Of a stretch of 64,000 bases of DNA, positions 1 through 64,000 are shown piece after piece. The DNA lies in contig JAAOOA010000033.1 in the NCBI GenBank assembly GCA_012861695.1, positions 14,840,434 through 14,904,433 on the forward strand. The letters are read 5' to 3'. The DNA comes from Trematomus loennbergii. Its lineage: Eukaryota; Chordata; Actinopteri; Perciformes; Nototheniidae. The notes under the pieces are model-generated. The model ran no database searches. It saw only the letters and a list, made by a program, of their open reading frames with translations, and had not been told where the DNA came from. The position numbers were made by a program, and so were the translations under genes. Position 1 is the stretch's first letter. Each line of letters opens with the position of its first letter.

Positions 1-119
1 CCTGCAGTATACAAAGGAATTACAATTAGCTCCACCTTTACCGTTCTGTGATAAACACATGAATGAATGCATCAATAATTATAATCAAAACATAATATAT
101 CTTTCTGAAATGGGCATAT

Positions 120-282
120 CAGCATTACGAGTAACTTGACTTTTGCCTACTTTAAGTATATGTTGATGCTTGTATTTTTTTACTTAACATTTTCATTGCG
201 GGACTTTTCTTGTCATAGCTTTCCTACACTCTGGTAGCCTACTTCTACTTTTACTTAAGTACTGCTTTCACCTCTGGTACAC
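120..282 (+). mobile_element. Fragment of a common fish MITE-like repeat
   Basis: The stretch is rich in ACTTTTACTTAAGTA-type blocks and ends in CACCTCTGG. This is the terminal part of a very common teleost non-autonomous repeat whose opposite end starts GGTGGA.GAAGTA. A second piece in the other orientation is at 7631-7825. Assigned from memory of the family; no target-site duplication is seen. Confidence 0.5.
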
Positions 283-1282
283 ATTTCCCCCAAATTACTG
301 AAAGTGCCTCAATCATAATCATATCTGAAGGTCATTTTAAACTAGATAATTGTGCAGATTGTGGGCCCATGCACTTGCAAGTGTATCCAGCAGGTGTCAG
401 CAGAGACTCGCATTTGGAGCCAGAGGCTTGAATCTCAGGTCAGATCATCAGAACGCAGCGCCGAGAGAAAGTGATGCTGACCTTTTCTTGAAGTTGTTTA
501 AATCTGTAGACAACCACGTTTACAATGAGACCTCATACACAGGCGTCAAATACACATGGGTAGATGTTATTGATTGCTATACAGACTTATGTTGTTATTT
601 GGACAATCTGTGCAAAAGAGTCTGATATTTGATCTGTGAACAAAAACGTTATTTAAATGATCTTCATTAGAGGATTAAGGCTATTGTTTCACATATTTTA
701 ATGTGTGATATAGTTGAGTGAAACATTCGAATCACACACATATTTTATTATCTTTTAAACCCTCTCCAAACCATCTGATTCAGATCCTGTTGCGTGGAGA
801 AGTGAAATGTCTAGGTGCGTTTGTGTAGGCCCACTAAAATGTCAATAGGGCCTACTGCATAATGCCAAATACTTTTTATTGAAGACGCAGCAACATGTTC
901 AGTCAATCCTCTGTAAAGTGAGCTATCAGACAAGCTTCCGCCCAAAATCACACTGAATTAACATTAAGTTCCCTTAACATTTCACTGTTCTTTTCATGCC
1001 TAGATGCTGTCTGTTGCAGCAGACGATCACTTCTCAGATCCAGCACTGGCGCTGACATTGAATTTAAATATTCTATGAACTGGGAGTGTCCTGCAACTTG
1101 TGCCATCCTAATTTATGGTGATGCAGTTCACATGTGGCGCAACAGAGAGCAGGGGAAAATGGCAATGTGGAAAGTTGCTCGCTATGCTTTAAGGATTCGC
1201 TGAAGCCTTTGATAATTGTTTACCTGCTGTGTTATTCACCTGCTGTGTGTGGAAGTGTCATGCCCCACACCCCGATATACTA

Positions 1283-1384
1283 TCTCTCTCTCTCTCTCTC
1301 TCTCTCTCGTTCTCTCTCTCTTTCTCTCTCTCTCTCTCTACTCTATCTTATCTCTCTCTCTCTCTCCCTCCTCTCTATCTGCAG
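1283..1384 (+). repeat. CT-rich microsatellite
   Basis: Interrupted (CT)n tract with short TATC and CCTC interruptions, about 580 bases upstream of the start codon. Translated Leu/Ser-rich frames across it are artefacts of the repeat. Confidence 0.85.
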
Positions 1385-1739
1385 TGCATATCTGTGCGCA
1401 AATGTCTACGCACGTTTCATGGCTCCGAAAGACAAAGAAAAACAGTCATTAGTCTGTCGTGTAGCTCCACGTCCTTGTGATTAAGGCCCAATCTGCAGAG
1501 AAAAAGGCGTTTACGCATTTTAAGATTCTTTGCAGCAGCCTTAGCGGCTTTTTTAGATCCATTGCGCCAATCACCGCGGTCATCAGGGGCGCACAGGTGG
1601 CTCTCCAAGGTGCCAACACATCTGTCAGCGCAGCTCAAACTAACTGGACATTTGGACACAACTGGACCCCAAAAAAACCCTCACAACAACCCTCGGCTTT
1701 GCTGAGCCCCTTCGCTCCGCGGTGTTTGATTAGTGTAGG

Positions 1740-1965
1740 GAGGATGGATTTGCATGCACAGTAGTGTTGGGAGGAGAGGAGGGACATGGGCGGGGCCGAG
1801 GCGCCTCTCATTTCCCCTCCATGCTTAGCGGGGCAGCAGGGCTGGAGAGACCTCCGGGGAGCACAGTCGCCAGTCCAGCACGGAGACCCGCCTGGCCAAA
1901 AGACCGCGCCTCACACTTGCCAGGATTGCCAAATATTCCTGAAAAATATACCTGCTATTTATGGC
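1740..1965 (+). promoter_or_regulatory. dscaml1: Putative promoter / 5' UTR of dscaml1
   Basis: The segment before the start codon is locally GC-rich. It carries a POU octamer (ATTTGCAT, 1748-1755) and a GC box (GGGCGGGGC, 1788-1796) and has no clear TATA box. That fits a TATA-less neural promoter, but the start of transcription cannot be read from sequence. An ATG at 1786 is in frame with the main start and open through it, and another at 1961 opens a five-codon overlapping frame. Confidence 0.4.
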
Positions 1966-55990
<54,025 letters not shown>

Positions 55991-58325
55991 CCTCCGCCCC
56001 GCACAGACTCGCTGCCCCGCTGCTTCAGTCTGGGTCAGAAAGGGCATGCCACCATCTTTCTATAAAACCTGACTAACGGTGAACTGCCCAGCGGTCGCTC
56101 TGATTTTCCTCGGGACAGGTTCCTCCCAGACAGAGACCCAGCTAACCCTACGTTAATGTTCACCTGGGACTCTTTAAAAGAATTACTAACTCCAACTAAC
56201 AGATCCAGCCGGCTGGTGCTCGGCTCCGCCCGCAGGAGTAGCACAGCTAAAAAAAAAACAGGACGTGATTCTGTGGTCATTTGGATATATTGACTTTAAT
56301 TGAGGAGCTGAAGCTCTTTGTTTATGACGATGAAGACTACGATAGCCAGTATGAAGCTGTGTGGCCATCCTGTCTCTCATGCACACACACATACTCCTCC
56401 ATAGTTTCAGTATTATTGTCAATTTGCAGGACTTCCAGTTAAGTTCCCTATTCTTACTGTTTCTCTCACCCTCTGTGTGTCTCCTAAAGTCCCATAAAGC
56501 TATTGGCATATTTTCTCTTTCCGGTGAATCCAAAAGAACAGATTCAGGTTCTCCTCCAGGAAAGATCTATCCCATAAACGCCCTGCCACGTCTCTCTCCA
56601 GCTGAACCGTGTCTCACTTTTGAAACAAATCACGACAACCCAAATAAACCCGCCATAAGTTCTCACATCACAAATAGAGAATATTTGGTATTATAAAGAA
56701 TTTACATATATATTTCTATGTAGGTATATTATTGACATTTAAATGAAATTATGACAAAGTATAAATTGTATGTACTACCATAGTGTAGTAGTATATACAG
56801 CAATTTAATGTTAATGTCAAATTTAAGAACGAGACAATCGCTCAATCATGGAATTTAAAGAAGAGAAATTTAAAAAAGGTTGGACTAAAGAAAGGAAATT
56901 AAAGTATGTATACGGGGTGCTCTGTATGTTACTGTATGTAGAGCGCCTAAGAGAAGAGTGTTTCCTGTATGGACACAGAGCGGCCCTTTACAAGCTCAAT
57001 GTTGAGAGGGGAAAATACTTTTAAAATTATATTTTAGTTTCAGTTTCTGAAAGGCAGGCTGGCTGGGTTAACCAAACACAATCCCCCTGGTTTAAACTCT
57101 GCTGTGTGTTTATGATGGAAACAATCATGTAATATTTAAAAGACCCATGAATGAGGTTTATGTTATTTACAGTATTAATGCTTCGGTGACCACTTCCCGC
57201 CTGCCTTGGTGACACTCAGCCGAACATCAGAAAGAATCCCAGTGATGATGTGAATGAAGTCAAAATAATATAATAATGAGCGATGTTATATGTCAGGGAG
57301 TTCCGCTTTGAAAAATGATATAATGTTCACACAATTTATATCTTTGTTGTTGCCCTGTCTGAAGTACTGTACATGTCCCGCCTTCTTTATCCCCCCCCCT
57401 CCATTTTGTACATTCACACGTTACCTATTGGAATGTCTTTTTGAAGCATCTCCATGATAGCGTTTTGTGCTTTATATTTATTTATCCATTTTGCTTTGTT
57501 TGTTTGTTTATGGGACGGGGTGTGTGTTGGTTTTCATTCATCATATTTGCTTTTATTTGAGTTTTTTGGGTTTTTGTCAAATGTTTTGGTTCCAGAGGCC
57601 GAACAGTACTAAGGCCGGTGGGTAGATCCAAGTGAAATCAGGGACTCGTAGCTATTCGTCACACAAACTGCTGTTGTGTAAATACTGGACTGGAGTCGGT
57701 CCGCAAACCTGAAGCATTCTGACTCCTGTCCCCCCCCCCCCCGCTCAGATAAATTAAAGGTTAAAGTTCACCACCCTAAACATATTAGATCCATCATCTC
57801 CACCTGTCAGTGTTGTTTATAGATTAAGTCTTGTACATAAAACACAGTTTTGTATGAAGAGCTATTTTCGTCAGAATAAATCAGGGGACACATCAGGGTC
57901 GAATGCCCCACTTTCAAAATTGAAATAGTATCAAAAATAAAAATATTTTACTTCTGAAATGGGCAAAAAACAACATTTTTCTTTCCCTTTATGTTTTTGA
58001 TACTAATTTGTTGGATTTTTATTCTTTTTTTAAAGGTTGTTTGATGTCGTCATTTGTCCTATTTACTTTTTTTATTCTCATTATTTTGTATTTTGTTCAT
58101 CCTCAAAAAATCATTGCATGCTTGCTAAAAGGGAAAAATTGAAGGAAAAAACGTATGAAAAACAAAACAAACAAAAAAATAATGTTGAGGGTATCCCAAA
58201 CATTTGTTTGAGTTGCTTGTTATAGCAATTGCTTGTGTTCAAAAGTACATTTTCTATGAAAAGAAAGCAAAAACTAAAAAGATCATTCTAACACCTTGTG
58301 CAATAAAGCTATCTTTCATACGTCA
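55991..58325 (+). other. dscaml1: 3' UTR of dscaml1
   Basis: About 2.3 kb of AT-rich, non-coding sequence from the stop codon to the last good poly(A) signal. Other AATAAA-like words exist (for example near 57876), so shorter isoforms are possible. Includes short C runs at 57391 and 57730. Confidence 0.6.
58302..58307 (+). terminator. dscaml1: Poly(A) signal AATAAA, dscaml1
   Basis: TGTGCAATAAAGCTATC is a classical poly(A) signal context, with cleavage expected about 15-25 bases later. Sequence after it is no longer tail-like and the next gene converges from the other strand. Confidence 0.6.
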
Positions 58326-58329
58326 CGGC

Positions 58330-61059
58330 TTCTGTCATTCTCAACAGGTTTGTTTGCATCTGAAATGTTTTTATTGCCATTTGTTTTTAATTAGCAGAGG
58401 CCCATGACATGAGATGGGGGAAGTGCTATACATGGAGAATACTATCTGATGTTGATGCTCAGCTTAATATTTACATCATATGAACATATAAATAGATATC
58501 CAGTATGAAATTGGCCAAAGCATGATGAAAATGTGAATCCAATGCAAATGTAAATGTTACAATGGATAGTGTACATGTGTCATTTATACTGACTTTAGGG
58601 TGCACCAGCAATTTAGCATTACAACATTAATGCCTCAATAACTGCCATGTCGTTAAAAACTCCACACCAACACTTTGTAACAAAGGCTTTCTGTTGTGTA
58701 TTTTAAGTATCCGGCCAAAACTACACTTTCCCTGATGATTATGTTTTTTTGTTCAGACTCTGAAAAAGGCTTCTTCACATACACAGAAGTCCTTATACTG
58801 TTGCATTTGTTCTCCTAATGACAGGTAAGTTGGAGAATGCCCCTTTAAACAATCTGCAGATAAGTCTGTAGACACAGATTGTGTATTTACTGTGAGTAAG
58901 GTCCTGATGTGTACAAGTACAAATGGCTAAAGTGAAACAGTATATTCCCAATGTATAGTGTCACTTGGTATACCAGTACTTAAACACATATTCAGTTACA
59001 AGGAGATAATGGGGTAGCAATTTGGGATTACAAAAATAGTATGGGGTACAGTACCACCATAAATGAGCAACAAAACTGGAAATGTGGATTTATAAAGGGG
59101 GGATGAGTTGCCGAATACATCTCTTGTGTTTCAAATAACTGAAATTATTACTTTTTTTGTTTTAAAGTGAACTGAATAACTATAGGACACATGGGGAACA
59201 CATGAAAGAACCACATAGCCTGAAGAATAATCAGGTTATAGATTGAACACTATTAATATTAATAACAATCGTGAACAGCCTATCACTCAGCAGTGGAGCG
59301 AGGTAGTGACAGGCCTCAGTGCTGCAGCTCACAGAGAGCACATTCAGGTCAGCAATTGATTTACTCTTGTAAGCGCTTAATGTGCCAATAGCAATGAAAA
59401 GGATAATTACACTCAAACCGTGTGATAGGCCCCATTCAGTGAATTGTATATAGGCATATATCTTTAGGAAACATCCAAAAATCAATTCCTCAGAATGTGC
59501 TCAATCACATCTTTCCCATAAACCACAGCATTTATAATCTCAGGCTGCAGAGTTCCTCAAATTAACCTATATGCAAAAGACATACATGTACAGAAGACAT
59601 ATTGGACTTTTCAGTCAGATGTGCGATTTTATGTGTGGAATTGAGCAGGAAGTAGACTGTATAATAGCAAATCGTGTCAACATAGGTATTACAGGTCAAT
59701 TAGTGACTGATACTTCTACTTTTTAATCAAATGTAACATGATAACCAGGGTATCACGTGACATGCAGACGCCCACCTCTTCTCCCTACTGTAACTCTATT
59801 CAACCACAAGAGGACGCCATAGCATTACACTGTCCAGTCGCTCTGCATGGGTCAACAGATACTGTGTATGTTTGTGTGTGTTCGTGTGTGTGTGTTCTAC
59901 TAAAACTGTGCAGTCACTCATGAAGGATATGCTGTAAATAATTGATGTTTTTCAGAGTCACCTGCACGGTGGCAGAGGTTTTTCTGCAGGTACGATGTGT
60001 TGTGTAGGATCAAGCTTCTTTAATATGCTTCATTTAGAGCAGGGGTGTCAAACTCAATTTCATCACGGGCCACATCAGCATTATGGTTGCACTCAAAGGG
60101 CCTGTTGTAACTTTAAGACTATATAAAAATACATATATAAATATTGAATATATATAAAATAATGTATTATATTACATTATTGCCTCTGCATTGGATTATT
60201 ATCGGAATAACTTCATAATTAACTACGTCTGAAAGCAGAAGTCTAGGGCAAATAATTGCAAGTCACAATATGATTTTAAAAGAAAAGCCACATTCTGGAA
60301 AAACAAAAAAAAGAAGTGACATTTTGAAAAAAGAGAAGTGAAATAAAAAAATTAAAAGTAATTTATGAGAAAAAAGCTAATTCTAAGAAAAAAGGCATAT
60401 TTTGACAAAAAATGTCAAATTCTGAGAAAAAATGCATATGTTGAAGAAAAAAAGTCAAATTCTGAGAAAAAGTCACATTTGAGATGCATTGTGGGACATG
60501 TCGTTTATGGGCAACGTGCTTCTGTAAAGTAGCATGTAACCGTATAATAAACATATTATATTCTTTGCAAGCTCTTGTGGGGCCACATAAAATGAAGTCG
60601 CGGGCCGGATTTGGCCCCCGGGCCCCTGATTTAGAGCTTTAAACAATTATATTAATTTAGCTTGGCCCCTATCTTTAGGTAGCATTTATGCATTGTTTCA
60701 CAAGTTGTCAATCAGCATTTTAACCACTAGTGAGAACTGTGGATAATAATAGCCTGTGTGATATTTTGTCAGATGACAGCATGGTGCTGCGGGGGCTTTT
60801 GAGAATCTGTCATGAGCCCACCCCTCCTATTTTACAAAATACTGACATTTTTGCACAACCAAATGATATGCTTTTTATTCTTGATTTCCCCGGGCTCCTT
60901 TGTTGTGACAATATTGATCTAACTGCTAGCGTGTGGCTTTGTAAATTAGAATCAGACAATGTATTTTTACAAATGAAGTACGGAATGAAAATGCAGAATT
61001 AATGGATTGAGATATCTGTGGATTTGTTCAAACGGCTCAATGAAAGACACAAGGAAGCT
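58330..61059. other. Intergenic region between the two convergent genes
   Basis: About 2.7 kb with no supported gene. It contains one complete hAT-type MITE (60040-60628) and otherwise plain AT-rich DNA. Short open frames here have no recognisable features. Confidence 0.6.
60040..60628 (+). mobile_element. hAT-type MITE with 8-bp duplication
   Basis: Begins CAGGGGTGTCAAACTC and ends GGGCCGGATTTGGCCCCCGG then GCCCCTG. Perfect 8-bp duplications ATTTAGAG flank it (60032-60039 and 60629-60636). Termini CAGGGG/CCCCTG and an 8-bp duplication define the hAT superfamily. The interior (60340-60480) has several degenerate copies of a unit like AAGTCAAATTCTGAGAAAA. No transposase. Confidence 0.85.
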
Positions 61060-61082
61060 TAGGACAATTTTACAAGATTTAA

Positions 61083-61088
61083 TTTATT
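61083..61088 (-). terminator. arhgap35: Poly(A) signal AATAAA, RhoGAP gene
   Basis: Minus-strand AATAAA followed about 35-50 bases downstream by a U/GU-rich stretch (TTGTGTCTTT on the minus strand, about 61045). Fits the 3' end of the convergent gene. Confidence 0.55.
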
Positions 61089-62678
61089 AACTATTATACA
61101 GTTCACATAAGGCCTTCATCTTCAAACACTGGTCTCAGTCAGACAAATTCCATGGTTTGCTCTTGGTGCACAGTACATAAACTTTCACGTTTCAGCTATT
61201 TCACTTCAGCATTTTGTTTTTGTTCTCGCACTAATTTTCATGTTTTAAAACCGGGAGAGGCTTTCATCCTTCTCCCTGTGTGTGTTTTATCTTTTTTTTT
61301 TTATTTTATCTTTTTTTAAATCATGCACTAAACTTAAGTGGCCTTGAACCATTCACAAAAATTGTAAAAATGGACTTTCAATCATTGAAATACACACTAG
61401 AAATGTTTTCTACCATTGACTAACGGTGGGTGTTCCCCAACATACAAATAAACAACCATTATAGAGTAGTATGCACTCACTTTTTGCTCATTGAACAGCA
61501 CATTTTGCCAAAGGTTGTGTCAGAAGTGGTAAGATTATATACTCCCGGGAGTCGTGTTTAGTGGGGAAAGTGCCGATCTTAATGTTACAGCTCTGAGCGG
61601 TTTGAGAAGAGCCCAAGAACGCGTAAAATGACTGACTTCCTAACGCATTCCCAACAGTACCAGTAGGTGGTGATCCCAAATACTACAAAGCCAAACTACT
61701 CTGACATTGTTGCAACCAAGAACCGCCACGATCATCCAGAACCTCAGTGTCTGGTGGTCCATTTTTAATAAGACAGAACTCCCTCCTCCTGAATGTTTCC
61801 CATCCACCATTTTTTTTTACTTCTACTGGTCGTTGTATTGTGTAGCAGGACTAGCGGTAACAGTGCGTTGAAAATACTAAACCTTCCGAGTCGAAGGTCC
61901 TTAATATTAGATGAGTACAAAGAGCTTTAGATAGACAGCCACAGCAACACGTCCAGCATCCTATCATGTTTCAAGCGTTTGGTTTCAATAGACACCAGAT
62001 GGCAATTGTGTTGTGTTAGGGTACAATTAGGTTACACATTCAAAAATGGCAAAATGTTCTCCTTCACTTGACTGAAAGCAGGTAGATTCTTCTGATATTA
62101 TATTGGTGTAATTAAACCAAACTTCCCTAAACGTCCACTCTGATCAACCAACAGCTAGAAAGAGGACAAACTCTGAAAGAAAACAATTCTTTCACATGGC
62201 TGGGTGATTATGAGTAATTCAGATTTCCCATCAACCTCAAATGGGACTTCTGGATCCACTTAAAGAGAACGTAAGTTTTTACAAAAAGGACTTTGTTTTA
62301 CAAGCCTGCACTGATGCCACATTCAGCCACTAAAAACAAACAATATGGACAATTAATAAACGTGGCATTTCTTCAGATGTAATACTACACTATCAAAAAA
62401 GTGCTTCAGGTACGTTTGTGGATACAAAAAACAAGTTTGATGTAAACAAAGTTTGATCTACCAGAGCTCTGTAGAGGCAATGGGTATGGCTGTTTGAGCT
62501 GTGAAATAAAAACACACAAAAAAACAGTATGTCAACAAAACAAAAACCCTTTTGAGGGGAAAAACAGTGATCATTAAAGTGCATCCCTGGATGTGTATCC
62601 CCCCCCCTCACTTCCTTTCCCTCCCCATGCTGACCGCTCAAGTAGAGCCGATGAGAAAACCCGAAGGTAGACCTCAGA

Positions 62679-62719
62679 CTCTGTAGGTCCTTTGGGCAGC
62701 GGCCAAAGGACCTACAGAG
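62679..62719. other. Perfect 17-bp inverted repeat, 7-base loop
   Basis: CTCTGTAGGTCCTTTGG (62679-62695) and its exact complement (62703-62719) are separated by GCAGCGG. In the RhoGAP 3' UTR it would form a stable hairpin. Pairing stops outside the arms, so it is short for a microRNA precursor. Confidence 0.8.
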
Positions 62720-63150
62720 GAGCAGTCTAAAAATCCAGTGGCAGTACTTTCAGGATGAACAAAAAAAACAGTTTTACACAATGGCCACAAATCAATTCTT
62801 CCAGCTTGGCTTCAAGGTTTCTATTTCTTGGTAGTGTAGGATAATTGGAGGCTGTAGACAGATGAGAGGCTGTGACGGACACCTCTGACCGGATGTTAAA
62901 CTCCAGGTGAACGGGGGCTCAGAGGAGTCATTGATAATGGCCGCCTCACGCCCTGATGCACACGAGTATGGACACAAATGGCCGGTTAGGGAAGTTTCTC
63001 GTACACTTCCTCATCTCCTCTCTTCATGCCCTCAGTTGTCCAGGATGGAAGATGTAGTGTGCAAGTGCACTTCTCTTTTATTTATTTTTATTTTAGTATA
63101 TAGGTGATAAGGTCCAGCATCATCATGGGCACATGTGGCGTCAGCGTCTC

Positions 63151-63553
63151 TCACAGCGTCTCTTGTTCGGCAGGGGAGTGGTGAGAGTGGGGTGCTGGTG
63201 GAGGGGAGGGAGCAGGGACTGCAGGGGAGACTGGGGGGTGGTGGGCGGAGACTGCTGCAGGGGGCTGAAGTGTGCGGCGTTGTGGGGCGGAGACGAGCGG
63301 TAACAAGAGTAGGCAGAGCTGAGGGTGGTGGTGGGGAGGCAGGAGGCCCGCGAGGCCCGTGGGGGAATCGAGGAGGGGCTGGTTGTAGAAGAAGAATGTA
63401 CACTGGTGGATGAAGCTCTCGATGATTGTCTGGTAGGTGCGCGTGGCCGTCAGGGCGTCCATAGTGGTGAAGTCCGGCCGCATGAGGGTGGGCCAGAAGC
63501 AGATGGACAAGTTCTCGCTGGTCATCAAGTTCAGCCGGTGCAGCTGACTCACC
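63151..63553 (-). CDS. arhgap35: arhgap35-like last exon
   Basis: Acceptor TTCTCCTCAG on the minus strand. Reads [20 protein letters not shown] and on through [17 protein letters not shown]. The final codons AEQETL and TGA (63151-63153) are in the same frame, but between them the neighbouring frame reads like the family's proline tail ([15 protein letters not shown]). Confidence 0.8.
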
Positions 63554-63771
63554 CTGAGGAGAAAAACAAACACACCACAAATTACTCATCATATGCTGAA
63601 AAAAACAAATGGGAGTCTTCCACAAGAAAACAAATCCATCACAGTGACTTAAACAGTGGTCTTACTTGTGCAAGTGGCTCACTACATATTTGAACACATC
63701 ATAATTCTCCCTGGGGAACCTCCTCAGGACATCCTTCATGGTGTAGAGCCTCTGTTCTCGGTCATTGATTT
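63151..63771 (-). CDS. arhgap35: p190-type RhoGAP, last two coding exons (partial)
   Basis: C-terminal part of a p190 Rho GTPase-activating protein, which speeds GTP hydrolysis by Rho and so relaxes actin stress fibres, acting at membrane and cytoskeleton. Visible are the end of the RhoGAP fold ([50 protein letters not shown]) and a proline-rich tail ending AEQETL. The tail ending recalls ARHGAP35 (p190A, ending AEHTL) rather than ARHGAP5. The large 5' part lies beyond the window. The proline-rich part may contain frame errors. Which teleost duplicate this is cannot be told. Confidence 0.8.
63666..63771 (-). CDS. arhgap35: arhgap35-like penultimate exon
   Basis: Minus-strand exon between acceptor GTGTGCAG and donor ACAA|GTAAGA. 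Encodes [20 protein letters not shown] then [15 protein letters not shown], helices of the RhoGAP domain. Phase fits the last exon (AA+G = Lys). Found by homology and splice sites. Confidence 0.85.
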
Positions 63772-64000
63772 CTGCACACACACACACAGAGAGAAGCTAC
63801 CATTAATACTCATCGTTGCCCACAGCCATTTGAATCAGGGTTTCCGCTAGGATTTTTTCTTGCCGGTCAAATGTCCGGAAAGAATTAATTTTACCGGTCA
63901 AATTCTAAACTTACCGGTCATGTTTCAATAATAATAATAAGAAGAATTGTGTAGTTTCCGTTAGCAGGTAATTACTGGACTATTACATTACATTACATTA
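63772..64000 (-). other. Intron of the RhoGAP gene with repeat sequence
   Basis: No exon is visible. 63837-63960 has repeated TACCGGTCAAATT- and TTTCCG-type words typical of a fish interspersed repeat. The last 20 bases are (ATTAC)n, like the SINE tail seen at 7434, so another copy probably continues past the edge. Confidence 0.5.

Larger units (their letters stand above)
1..1740. other. Upstream flank of dscaml1
   Basis: No convincing gene is visible. Positions 120-282 are an old transposon fragment and 1283-1384 a CT-rich simple repeat. The rest is unremarkable AT-rich DNA becoming GC-richer towards 1560-1740. An untranslated first exon could lie here, but nothing in the sequence identifies one. 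Confidence 0.5.
61060..63150 (-). other. arhgap35: 3' UTR of the RhoGAP gene
   Basis: About 2.1 kb between the stop codon and a minus-strand AATAAA. Mostly AT-rich and without coding features. Contains a perfect hairpin at 62679-62719. Confidence 0.6.

Noticed and set aside
63135..63413. 92-codon plus-strand Gly/Arg-rich frame
   Set aside because: Antisense of the proline-rich RhoGAP tail.
63032..63625. 197-codon minus-strand frame with Pro/Ser-rich sequence
   Set aside because: It is the wrong frame across the RhoGAP exon for most of its length; the domain motifs are in the frame ending at 63151. Part of the tail may belong to a shifted frame, as noted in findings.

Overview
The window is nuclear DNA of a teleost fish. 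The evidence is vertebrate split genes with GT-AG introns, very long CA/GT dinucleotide tracts, a tRNA-derived SINE with the tail common in fish, several fish-type MITEs, and compact introns. No prokaryotic, organellar or viral gene set is present, and I found no new multi-gene system. The locus is an ordinary neuronal adhesion gene with some unusual details.

Layout: 1-1740 is upstream DNA with an old transposon fragment. About 1740-55990 is the whole coding part of dscaml1 (Down syndrome cell adhesion molecule-like 1) on the + strand. All 33 coding exons can be placed in phase, giving about 2040 residues: signal peptide, Ig1-9, FNIII 1-4, Ig10, FNIII 5-6, one membrane span, and a cytoplasmic tail ending in the PDZ-binding motif SYTLV. 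Introns 1-3 are long (8.9, 4.1 and 16.5 kb) and hold most of the repeats. Exons 4-33 lie within 24 kb. The 3' UTR runs to about 58325. About 2.7 kb of intergenic DNA follows, with one clean hAT element. From about 61060 to the right edge, on the - strand, lie the 3' UTR and last two coding exons of a p190-type RhoGAP gene (most like arhgap35), convergent with dscaml1.

Main points of interest: (1) six exons of dscaml1 each lack exactly one base, mostly beside G or C runs, while every splice site and the rest of the frame are intact. This looks like consensus sequence error rather than a dead gene. (2) Intron 29 has a GC-AG boundary. (3) Exon 22 has a (TG)10 tract where the polypyrimidine tract should be, and exon 5 has a 123-base CA tract 15 bases after its donor. 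(4) A perfect 17-bp hairpin sits in the RhoGAP 3' UTR. (5) A cluster of three GGATTA sites lies in intron 19. (6) Several complete non-autonomous transposons have readable target-site duplications, one nested in another repeat.

The two genes need not act together. dscaml1 encodes a homophilic adhesion receptor of neurons, and the RhoGAP switches off Rho at the membrane and cytoskeleton. Homology statements come from recall of the vertebrate families, not from a search.
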